From assembly GCF_963576615.1 (NCBI RefSeq), contig NC_088717.1:55879526-55943525 (forward strand): a stretch of DNA of 64,000 nucleotides. Direction: 5' to 3'. The notes beneath the pieces are model-generated. The model was not told the origin of the DNA, did no database searches, and saw only the letters and a program-made list of their open reading frames with translations. Source of the DNA: Watersipora subatra. Lineage: Eukaryota > Bryozoa > Gymnolaemata > Cheilostomatida > Watersiporidae. Of this stretch, positions 38,406-49,519 are shown piece after piece; the stretch's first letter is position 1; the number at the start of each line of letters is the position of its first letter. The position numbers and the translations under genes are program-made.

Positions 38406-39390
38406 CTCTCTTTGCTTATAGCAATCAGCAAGACAGTTGATAGATCAGCAAGATAGTTATTAAAGGTTGATTTGCAATAAAATTCTCATAACAGTTATTT
38501 GGTATCAAAAGATTCACCGTGTCTTACTCTGTTGTGTTGTAGGTGCCAAATATGTGGAAATGTGATAAAAAGCTCTTAAAAGCTCAAAAACAAAAAGCCG
38601 CCGTAGATTGGAATCTCTTTATTTCGATGACGTAGCCATGAAATTTGGTTATTGTCTTGTTACATGATGTTCTCACGTGAATTGAAAGGCCAATAAAAAA
38701 CTCAATATAAAGCTTATCGTAGTACTAGTTTATGACAAACACTTCGGGTTTTACCGAAGACCCCTTATCAAATATAGATGCTTACTACTTTACGGTTTTG
38801 TTTCGGCATTATTCAATCGTCAAGTCGTAATCTGATCATGTGACCCAATACTTCGCAAATAATTTTTGCAGCACTTTGAATATCACAGGTGACCAACGGA
38901 CTCGTCATGATTATCGGACAATGATATGTACTCCTTCGAGCTAAGGTTAAAAAGTTCAATGATTTTTTTATGGTAAGTTATAATATATCAGTGCTAAAAG
39001 TGACAGCATTACAATGACGATAAAACAGACTCGTAAGAACAATAGACAGTTTTATTGAATGCGTGAAGTATATCTGTGAAAATATTTCAACGAATAAGGT
39101 TGCAAGAAAGTCTAAACAGAAACCATCGCTCAGAACTACATCACATTTGAACCGCTTTGGAAAGGGAATCCAAACTACAGCGATCTGGTGTGGCTACGAT
39201 TTTCTGTTGGTTTTTGAGCTTTTAAGAGCTTGTAATCACCTTTCCACATATTTTGCACCTACAACAGAGTAAGACATGGTGAATCTTTTGATATCAAATA
39301 ACTGTAATGTGAATTTTGTTGCAAGTCAACCTTTAATAACTATCTTGCTGATCTATCAACTGTCTTGCTGATTGCTATAGGCAAAGAGAG
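38406..39390. repeat. 54-bp inverted flanks around TTAA element copy C
   Basis: 38406-38459 is the reverse complement of 39337-39390 with one mismatch (tokens ATAGCAATCAGCAAGACAG and GATAGATCAGCAAGATAG). The TTAA element sits exactly between them. The right arm contains the last codons and stop of the P2X7-like gene. Confidence 0.9.
38460..39336. mobile_element. TTAA-flanked foldback MITE, family 1, copy C
   Basis: An 877-bp copy in the same orientation as copy A. Ends AGGTTGATTTGCAA and TTGCAAGTCAACCT, TTAA on each side. The interior matches copies A and B (for example CACTTCGGGTTTTACCGAAG). Confidence 0.85.
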
Positions 39391-40512
39391 TATGTTGCCA
39401 ATCGGCATAAATTTCTTCGTCGTCTGTACTAGGAAACAGTGCTCTGACATAAGCATATATGCAGGCAGGTAGTGGCTTTCTTTCACCTCGTTTCAAACTT
39501 GGGTATGCCCAAAATATTAACGACCTGTAAGCGCACAGTCTTTTTTGTTCATTAATTAGTCTGGTAATCTGTTCTTGGGTTAGGTTTGGGCCCACTTGAA
39601 GCAATTCAGCATCTGGTCTTTGTGGTACTGTAATGATAGGAACAAAGGTTAAAAACATAGTCCACGCATGCTAGGTTGAGATTATGGGTGATTTTCAACC
39701 CATCATGCTGGCTGTAGGTAAACTTTTGCAATAAAATATCTACAATATTCTTGTAAGAGGTAGCATTATAGAGCTGCATAATAATTTGCTTGAAAGATTA
39801 AAAACATTATAGGATGAGGAAGGGATTTGCTAAACAGCAGACATGTCATGCGACAAATCTCATTATGCAGTGCAAATCAAAACACACCATGGTATGTACA
39901 GTAGTTGTGCCACATGTTTCTTAAGGGGGCATACATCATAAGTTCGCCAATGTTGGGGCATGATGTAATGCAGGAAATCTCTGGCCCTCCACTTCTTTGC
40001 GTGTCCCATATAGGATGATTCCTGCAGCAGATGTTCATGTCTTCTTTAGGCCAAGCCTGGCATCTCCCACAGCCACACCATTCCTCAACAGGTCTTGGTA
40101 CATAAACCTGGTAAGGAAGCGAATGTTTTAGTGACAAGAGGTTGAATACAAAGCGGCTTATCTTTACATACATGTACAACTGAGTCTCAAAGTGAAAAAT
40201 TTGGGGAAGCTAAGTCAAGAATATTAAACTCAATAAATTTATTGACAACACAACATGATGATGAACAAGCCGATATATTCATTTGTATGTATGTATATAA
40301 TCCAACGAAATCTAATAAAATGAATGATATAACTGCTTTGTACTTTATAACAAATATCGCATTTTTTCATCAATTATTTTCGATAAATTAAAAATAAATG
40401 AAATAAAAATAATATTACTCACGTTCACAACCTCGTTATCTTCCATCCTAACAAGAGGTTCAGCCACAAAACCATGCATACCTTCATCCATGGGTACTTG
40501 GGTTCCTGCCAT
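39356..40512 (-). CDS. Protein with P2X7-type C-terminal cysteine-rich domain
   Basis: Three exons, 40512-40423, 40107-39888 and 39627-39356, join in phase to 193 residues plus stop. Exon 1 encodes a short acidic N-terminus (MAGTQVPMDEG). Exon 2 holds EEWCGCGRCQAWP, NICCRNHP and EISCITSC, matching the zinc-binding ballast domain of the P2X7 receptor tail. Exon 3 has YRSLIFWAYPSLKRGERKPL, then PACIYAYVRALFP, the usual end of that domain. There are no channel transmembrane segments, so this is one of the stand-alone P2X7C-domain proteins common in aquatic invertebrates. Their role is unknown to me. Splice signals are GTGAGT/CCAG and GTGTGT/ACAG. Its last residues lie inside an inverted duplication. 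Confidence 0.8.
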
Positions 40513-40619
40513 TGAGAGCGTTATCTGTATAAAGCGATTTCCGAGCGTCTCGATAAGAATTTATGAAAAATTATGTAAACCTGACCTTGACCTTTGGAGA
40601 TTTGACATCTGTAACGTCG

Positions 40620-40896
40620 ATTTTCATTGGTAAGCTCGCAGAGCTATTTGTTTCTCAGTCGACTAAACATCTCCGACTTGCGTCCATAAAAAGCTAGGTT
40701 ACGTCACATGTTTATGGGCGGGGCTTGAAGTGTCGTTTTCGACCCCGATATTGAATCGCTGTAAAAAGCCTTCAAAAACAAAAATGACTTTGAAAACTAG
40801 TGGACCAATTTTTATTTTGATTACAAAATCGGAATCAGCATGTCTGATTTACATATGAAAAAAACAAAAACACTGATCGTGGCAGTTATGGTTTAA
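40620..40896 (-). mobile_element. TTAA family 2 element, partial reverse copy
   Basis: The right edge GTGGCAGTTATGGTTTAA and the inner tokens CGGAATCAGCATGTCTGATT and GCTAGGTTACGTCAC match the left half of the 34193 copy in reverse. The other end is not defined. It lies upstream of the P2X7C-domain gene. Confidence 0.6.
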
Positions 40897-40930
40897 CATG
40901 TTAATTATATGTACACATATAATTAACATG
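40897..40930. repeat. 34-bp near-perfect palindrome
   Basis: 16-bp arms CATGTTAATTATATGT, 2-bp centre, located immediately at the end of the family 2 element. Confidence 0.9.
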
Positions 40931-42840
40931 GGCCCTATACCTTGTATGCAGCCTTTGACCCATCAAGAATGAGTTGTGAACATAAGATACAAAACAATTT
41001 TGCCAGGTTTTTCCACAAAGTCATCAGCCGCATAAAAATGCAGGTCAAAACATTTCATCATTTGAAACAACACAGCATAGCAACTGGTGTTAGAAACTGG
41101 AATACTCCAGAATAGACATCCGCAAGCATATCATCGGGCAATTAATTGACTGTCCAAATAGATCCAAGTTAGTGAGCTGCATTTAACGCACATTTTAGTC
41201 AATTGTCAATTTTAGTCAAGCGGGTTCAACCATTAGTTGATATAACAAGAGTAGGCTATTGTGATTTTAGCCAAGTATACTATAAACCTTCAACTTGGGA
41301 GGTCTTGTGAAGCAACATTTTGATGAAAAGGTGGGTAAAAGGTATATACTGCTACGTAGGCGCAAAACGAGTTTAATGTCAGTGTGTGCAGTAAGCAGAA
41401 TTTTATAATGTACTGTCTCATAAATGACCATACAGTTGCTTCCAGAGGCGGCCAATTAATGAGAGAGACATAGATTTAAAAGCACGTACCCAATATATAC
41501 CAAACCCGATACATATTTCAATGCAGACCTGAGAATTTAGAATGAATTTTAAATATCACAATTAATTTTATTAGAGAAGTATTCAAAACCTTGAAAAAGT
41601 GGACTTCATCACAACAGTAAACTGACAAAAAATGTATTGGGTGACAGCTTTAAACTTAGTTTAGCTGGTATAATTAATTTAACACTAACATTGCATAATC
41701 CATACAGGTCAACAACAGTTGCGTACTTATTAATGAGTTCTTAGTAAATGTGTGAGCACAAGTTGTCTAACAGGCACACTACTAGACAGAAAAATATAAC
41801 AATTACGACAGCTAATACACACAAAAGTTTCATTGTAGGTGAATACAGATCAACAAAAGCTGTATATACCATGCCAAGTTAAAAAGTGGCAAAAGCAGGT
41901 CAACCCTAAACATGTGGTGTTTGTTACTATACAAATCCAAATTTTAGTGTGGTGATAAAAACATGGCGCTGACATGTGGACAGGAAGCTTATCAACGATT
42001 TAGAGCCATAATAGTTAAAGTTGAACATATAAAGATTCCTATGTCTATGACTTTTTGTTTCCCTTGGCGCAAGAGTATTATATGACTGGAATTACCTACT
42101 TTTTCTTTTCAGCCTAGGATCTAATAATCTTTTTGTTAAGCGGGTGACAGCTAGTCCTTCAATTTTACAGAACTGAACTACAAATAACCGTAACTTGATA
42201 GCCTTTCGAGTACCGTGCTTCTTCGAAACAGTGCTATAACAACAAGGTCTAAATGGCAATAAGCTGCCTGCCGTTGCTACCCAGATTGCAGCATTAGCAT
42301 GAGCAGACAAGTTTAATCAGGGAATAAATGGATAGCCTTTGTGTCATGCTAATGATTAAGACAACGAGCGGTAATAGAAGACTTCCGCACCGCTAAGTTT
42401 TATAGCAGATCCTAATTACAACACGTGAAAACGCTGAAAACTTACCTTACCTGAGCTCTGACAAATTACTAATTTTACGTTGTACCGGCGCCGATTATTG
42501 GTACATGTATTAATAATTTAAACGTAATAGATCTCAAGTTTCACGCCAATTAAGCAACGAGTTAAAGTGTCACACTATGAGAAACGATGATCTTAATCGA
42601 GCAAACCCATCGGCATATGTTATGTTGTGACTAGATTTTACTAAAAAGACAGAATTTTTGCAAAAATTGTCAAACAGTGATCGGTAATTAAAATGTTGAA
42701 CCGTGCTCTCAAGTTCATAGATAATCGCAAATGTGATACATGTTTTAGCTGCGTTGCAAAGCTGACTGACTTTGCTGCAGAAACTTGTGTTTCTGCAGCA
42801 ACTAACAACTTGCGTGTTGTTCTCGACTAACAACTTCAGT
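40931..42840. other. Intergenic, nothing recognised
   Basis: AT-rich sequence with only short random open frames. No transposon ends or exons were identified. Confidence 0.5.
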
Positions 42841-42844
42841 TAGT

Positions 42845-43765
42845 CGAAAACCATCACGGCTTTAGAAAGAGTTTTTCTTATAGCACTCAACTTGTGACTT
42901 TCCTAAATGAACTGCAGAAGTTTCTAAACAACAAAAAAACTACATATACTGCCATCCTAGACTTCTCAAAAGCATTTGATAAAATAGATCATAGCAAATT
43001 AATACTCAAGTTACAATATCAATACAACGTAAATCTTAAGCTTTTGTTGTGGATACAAAAAGCTATCAAGAAGTAATTGTGAATGGTAAACTTTCTGATT
43101 TGTTGCCAGTTACATCAAGAGTTCCTCAGTGATCCGTTCTAGGTCCAGAGTTGTTTATCCTATACATAAATGACATAGTTACTATGATTAGACATCCAAA
43201 AATCAGGCTTTATGCTGCTGATGTTTTGCTTTACCATAGTATTAAATCAAAACCGGACTGCATAGAATTTTAAGATGACCTTATTAGACGTAATACATTG
43301 GCAGATAAATGAAAGATGCAGTTCAACTCTGTGAAATCACAATTTATAGTGTTTGGACAAGATATGCTTGAAAACTACCGCCTATGTCCTCAACCCTTGA
43401 GCAATGTAGAAACTGCAAAATATTTCGATGTGAATATCAATAGATATATTTCCTGGGATGTGCATATTGAGACAGTGTGTAAAAACATCTAGGATGCTTA
43501 GATTGATAAAACTTGTACTATTTCAAGCTCCTGCCCAAGGTAAAGTACGTAGCGTACTTCTTATGTAGACTGTTACTGGAATATGCAATGGATCCTCGGG
43601 ATCCATACAAGGGAAAGCACATAAGTATGCTTGAGAGAATTCAGTCACAGGCTATAAGGTTTCTTGAAAATCAAAGGGGGGGGGGAGAATTTTCAGTAGT
43701 GGTGGCAAAAGAAGGATTAAATCTAGATTTGCTAAAAGAGTGTAGAGCTAGTGCCCGTTAAAAAA
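42845..43765 (+). pseudogene. LINE (non-LTR) reverse transcriptase relic
   Basis: Broken open segments follow the order of a LINE reverse transcriptase: HGFRKSFSYSTQLVTFLNEL, AILDFSKAFDKIDHSKL, then VPQ followed by VLGPELFILYINDI, YAADVLLY, QFIVFGQDM and MLERIQSQAIRFL. The catalytic box that reads FADD in active enzymes is YAAD here, and several stops and a frame change interrupt it. No endonuclease or 3' tail was seen. Similar to Jockey/CR1-type elements, clade uncertain. Confidence 0.8.
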
Positions 43766-44252
43766 ACATGATTTTTGAAATTTTTAAAGGTCATGATAAG
43801 TTCCTAAGTCTAAATGACTCATATGACCAAGTTATTGAGACCATTACCACTATACAAACAAGATCTGGTACAAAGCTTTTACATGTAACACTGATCATTA
43901 CCTTTTCAGTCTCTTACCACTAGGGAACTTAAATTACATTAACACCATCTTTTGAAATTTTGCATACAGCTGTTTCATGCCTTTCATGATCCTTCTAGAC
44001 CTAGCTAATGTACTAGGTTTTATTGTAAGATATTTTAGTACAGACCATCAAGGAGATCCTTCCCTTCCGCTTCAAAAGGGGTGTAGAGGGTAAACAAAAA
44101 CGAAGTTTGCAAAACATTGTTAGCTTATCTTTGAGCGTATGAAGGTGACTCATGTAGAATTCTGCATAGTGAGCATGGTTCAATGTAGGTTATCTGGAAT
44201 GCATACAAAAAATTACAGCCCCTTTACCGTGGAACAGAGATAGAACACTGAA

Positions 44253-44937
44253 TAGCCTGTCTTGACAAACTGTTGTTTAGCGGAGTTGTCCCCCGTCGAG
44301 CGAGCGAGCAATACAACAGCTTGTCACAAGATGTACTGCACCTGATGCATCAGCCGCACTTATAGGGAGTTGTTCTCTTCCGTCTATGCGGCTTAGTTGC
44401 GATGTTATATCGGTCGCTCCATTGGTAATCATAGGTAACTGATTTCGCGCAAAAATTTATGTAGAAAAAATAAGATTACAACGTTTAACCAAAGACTGTT
44501 GGTTGTTTACAACTCTGTTGTAAACTTTAGTAAAACTTAAGAATAAAATAAATTGAAAATAAAATCCATAAGAACAAATAAAACTGACTGATACAAAAAT
44601 AGAAATTAAACTGACTGAGCGCACAAATAACGACATGTTTAGTCGCTGTTGTTGCCTAAGTTCTCAACTTCTACTAAAGTTTACCGCAGAGACTGGTCGT
44701 TGGTTAAACATTGTAATCTTATTTTTTTCTACATAAAATTTTGCGCGAAATCCGTTATGATTACCAATGGAGCGACCGACATAACATCGCAACCAAGCTG
44801 CATAGATGGAAGAGAACAACTCCCTATAAGTGCAGCTGATGCATCAGGTGCAGTACGTCTTGTGACAAGGTGTTGTGTTGCTCACCCGCGTGACGGGAGA
44901 CAACTCCGCAAAAACAACAGTTTGTCAAGGCAGGCTA
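44253..44937. mobile_element. Long-TIR foldback element with 9-bp TSD (Mutator-like MITE)
   Basis: A 685-bp element. TIRs start TAGCCTGTCTTGACAAAC and end with the complement, and the arms pair for about 270 bp with mismatches and small gaps. It is flanked by perfect 9-bp repeats AACACTGAA at 44244-44252 and 44938-44946. Long TIRs with 8-10 bp duplications are the hallmark of Mutator-like elements. A 98-codon open frame across the right arm is not a gene. Confidence 0.88.
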
Positions 44938-44949
44938 AACACTGAATAG

Positions 44950-47900
44950 ATGTACTGAGTAACAGTATCTTACTTCATTACAGTAAGTTATGATGTATCG
45001 CTCCAGATAAAATATAGTAATTCCAGCTAAGCCATGTGAAAAATATGTAGATGCTACATGAAAAGAACGACTCAGCATATTGAATAAAGGGCTCGGCTGG
45101 CTAGTCGGAAAAACCTAGGACAGGGTTTCGTATATATACATAGCATCCTTGTAGAATTTAGACAAAGATTGGTCCAAACTTGTTCTTGTTCAGCATGGTG
45201 AAATGCAGTTGAACCTACTCAAAGGTAGGATTGCTAAAAAAACCAAGCCATAACAATGATAATCATCATGTGACTGGTCTGCCTGAACAATATAGTCACA
45301 GAAACATGTATTTCTGGTAACTAGGCAAACGATGTAACTGCTGATGACCTCTTACATACATAATTGAGGCATCTGAAACTTTTGTTGAAAATCATTGCCT
45401 CTGATTGGCTAAATATTTCTCGTGTGCTGGTTAGTCAGTTTTACAGAGTTTGGATTGCTGAGCTCTTTGCCGCATTTAGAAATAAAACATGATATAATTC
45501 TAATTTATGTTTTTAACAACAAAAACAACAAATTTTTTATCAATTAAATTCGCTTCTGATGCGTTTCTGTTACTTGAAACTTGAAAAATACTTAAAAAAT
45601 AGCTCGACTTGAAACATACAAGCTACCTACCCATACACACGGTGGTTAAAGTGACGCAATACTCACCGCGCAACCAAGGAGCATCCTTGCTAAATCACAG
45701 GAATAAACAAGTGAAACCAATAGTTGCTAGGTGCACAAATTTTTTTCTCTTGATATGGAAAAGAGGGCCCAGCTAGGACCTACCTAGTTGGTCTGCCTTT
45801 TTTTGTGATAACAAGAGTGTTTTGTTCGAATTTACTTCACATTCAATATAAATGTTTATCGATCAAATAATGATTAGTTATTTTATGCAGTTGTAAAACA
45901 AACCATCAGCGGTGAAAAGTAAAACAATAAAATAAAATATTGTATAATTCACATGCCATAATCAATAAGTAATCATCATAAGTAATCACAAGAAAGCTTT
46001 ATTCAGCTTATTTAAGTAAACAGTTCAAGTTGAGCATTCAGTCTAAACTGCTATTTTATGTTTTTGTCTATGGTAGTGTTGCCTCTGATATGTATCAAGA
46101 AATAAAACGTGTTAACAAATTTTTTCAGTGGTGTAAAAAAGGACATCTATTTTTTGTGTCTTTTTGTATCTTTGCATTTACCACTGTCTTGATTTGAGGT
46201 ATGACTAGATTAATGCTTGCCAGAGCGAACTAGAGAAATGCAATTAATTTGTTAACCTCTGCTAGATCAGCAATGCTCTGCACCTAACTTGTTAACCTCT
46301 GCTAAAACAGCTATGCTCTGCACCTAACACATTTTGTGACACAACTTATGGAAGTCGATAATATTAGAAGCTAAAACTAACTCACTGAGAGTGCATTAAA
46401 CTTGCTGCATCTCAGGATACAACCTGCCCAAGCCAACAAAATGGAGTTGAAACCTATTCATTTGTTTTGCTAAAACTGATCGAGTTCATAGTAATCTACC
46501 TACCTGTGGTATAACCTGATGAAACCAGCAGACGGGAACTCGACTTTTTGCTAGATCAATCTGTCAGTGTCAAAATACTTTTTCAGTAAAGTTCTGGACT
46601 ACTGTTGCTCTCATAATTATGGTTGATAAATAAACAGGTTACTTCCGTGAAAATTGTTTGAAAAACTATTGAAGCTTAGCATTTCATTGTTTTTTTTTCT
46701 TGTTAGCAAAACACAAATTGAAGCTGCTTAACAACTGTATCATTATTTACGCTACAGAATTAGTGGACTCGAGTTTTGACTCCTAGAACTATCCAATCAC
46801 AGCTCCCTTTACTGCTTACTTTGCAAACACGTTTTTCTTGAAACAAAACTAAAAATCGTCATGTAAGAACTGCAATTTGTACAAATATTATATTTATAAT
46901 ATTTGACACTATTATAAAGTCTGTGAAACACTACATCTAATATGAAAGGACCATCACTTCGAATGCTATAACAAATAAATACATATTTCTTTTCACAGAA
47001 GAAAAGCAAATGGAAAAATGCTAAACAGAACTAATAACCACTAGTAGCTAGTAGGAGTAAATACGTACTGTTATTCTGATAGATAGAAATTCAATAAGTC
47101 AAATATGATAAATTTTAGCAACTCGTAAATGATTTTTAAAATATGATCAGTTAAGCAGATAGCTTGTTTTAATCAGTATAATCTTTGCTAGATTAACAAG
47201 AAACTGCCCTCATGCCAACAGTCATTCTTTTAGAGTAATCATGCCATTTGACGTGGCTGTTCTTTGAGGTTATTTTTTTCAGAGCCTTCTCACAACCCTA
47301 AGCTTATAAAAACGGTTCTGTTGACCATTTCTGTCATTACTGTTTTACTACTTAAAGATGAACTTGCACAGAATTTTAGTAGATTTTATCAGAAATTATC
47401 ACTATTTTTCTATTATTTGTGATTGTTTTTGATGTTTGAGGTGATCTGACTGCCAGGATGTTTCAAGATTAAAATTGGCAAAACGTGACCTCATATAAAA
47501 CTAACTCTCAACAAATAAAGGAAAAATGTGCGCCATGGAGATCAATCCTTTTTGCTTTGGAAATTTTTGACCACACAATAACAGCATGTTGATGGTAATA
47601 TAACTTATAGCCAAATGAGTTGTTCATGAGGACATGCTTTTATTGTCCTTACGTCACCATAATTCAAAATAACAAAGAATGATTTAATGAAAACAAGTAT
47701 AAAACAATCCAGTATAAAAGAACTTAAACCTAAATGGACTCATAAAGATTTGTTTTCACATCTACTGCAGATGAAATATTTGTACTTGTTTAAAATTGTA
47801 TAAACCTGTTTCTACTATAGTATAAACTATAAACTTACCTAGAAAAGCACTTTGCCTTCATTCAAGCATTTCAACTATTTTTAGGATTTGAAAATATTAT

Positions 47901-49519
47901 ATGGCCTTCCATGTCTTGAATTCTGACAACAGACCTAGCCATAATTTTTCACAAAAACTTTCAAATATTTTTGAAACCATGTCAAGTAGTTTATTTACAG
48001 CTTATTTTAGCCTGGATACCTTTGAAATGCAATCTTGTACCAATCTCTTTCTTCTGCTACAAACCTTTTTGTCCATCTCGCTGTTCTGCTAATTGTTGTT
48101 TATGGCTTGATGTATGCTGTTACTAGGTCAGTTTTGTAAATGCTTGTGTTTGCCACAGCAATTTCAATGATACTGATGAATTATTGATAAGTGCCAATAA
48201 TTCATTTCACTAGCGTGAATTTGACAAAAGGTCAATAAATTCTTCTCAGGTAATAAGTTGCATTGTGCAGCCTGAGTTAGAAATCCTAAAAAGCCCCAAA
48301 AAACTTTGTATTAGACCCAAGCACTTTTATCATAGTTTTATTTGCATATTTCAATAAGCTGTTTTGAGCGTACAATTTTTACATGTTTACTTTTTTATAT
48401 ACATGTACATACATGTTTTAAACAGGAATGATCGTATGGATGTTTGTATTCAATTAAAATAGTTTACAAGCATTTGACAAGCACAAACATGGTGATTGTT
48501 TTTTAGCTGTATCAAGTATGTTGTTCAAGATTCAAACATTTTTCAGACACTCAACTGGCAGATGTGTGCATGTGTTATACTTACACACTCAGGTAGTATA
48601 TGTTGACACATAGCTTTCAGTTTAGTATGATTTGATGACATTGAAAGCATTGCCCAATTTGCAACGCCTGAAAACAATGTTGACAAAGTTCGTAACTTTT
48701 GTGAAATTTTTACACCAAACATATGTTCATTGTATATGTAATGGTACATTAAAACTATCTGGAGAAAAGGAATTTGTTCAAACTCTACTTCTTTTAAGGA
48801 GCGCAATCGTGCAAGAACTTCAATCTCAGTGTCGTACTGAGATAGTAGGAAACTTAGTGAAGTTTGGTAAATAGTCTTTTATCTAATTGTCCTAATTGTT
48901 TGAGATGGTGAATATAAACAGCAAAAGATATGCTGATTTTTGAACTAATTGGCGATGTTTAAAAACAGCAGACTTTGCAAAGTTGTTCTCTGAGCTTTTA
49001 ATAAAATATTGTGTGATGCAGTTAACTGTTAATATTGTTATAAGCTTCTGTATAGAACTGAAAATACAAAGTTTAGTTAGGTTGCTATGAAACAGTGGGC
49101 CATAGAACATCTACTGTACATCACCTTGTACCCAAACAACATAAACCACTAACTAAATTTATGCTATCGGTATCACTTGTATTGACTATTTCTGTTGCTG
49201 CTGTGTAGATTAAAAGCCCTTGTTAAATGAAGGGAAGACTAAAAGACGTTTATAAACTTGTTATAGCCGTTAAATAGGTTTAGGTGAATATTGAAAATCT
49301 TAAAAATACCGCCTAAACTTCAACTAGAATATCCACAGTTCAGAACTTAAACAGTTAAAGCACACAGAAACTTGTATTATATACAACATAAAACAGTCTG
49401 ACTTGCTAATCAGCTTTTTCTGGGGCTATATTGAATCAATGAACATAGTTCAACTCATTGCAAAACTATCCTCAGCTTGGATGGTTGGTTACAGTATTGG
49501 AACTGGCGTGTGCTGAACT
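44950..49519. other. Intergenic region upstream of PFAS
   Basis: No supported gene. A direct duplication of about 53 bp lies at 46240-46330 (AACTTGTTAACCTCTGCTA and ATGCTCTGCACCTAAC). The PFAS promoter must lie near 49.3-49.5 kb, with no clear TATA box. Confidence 0.5.

Noticed and set aside
44649..44945. 98-codon open frame in the Mutator-like MITE
   Set aside because: Lies across a TIR arm and has no resemblance to any protein known to me.
48543..48874. Small genes of 80-87 codons on both strands
   Set aside because: Overlapping frames with no motif, no splice context and no codon-level evidence.
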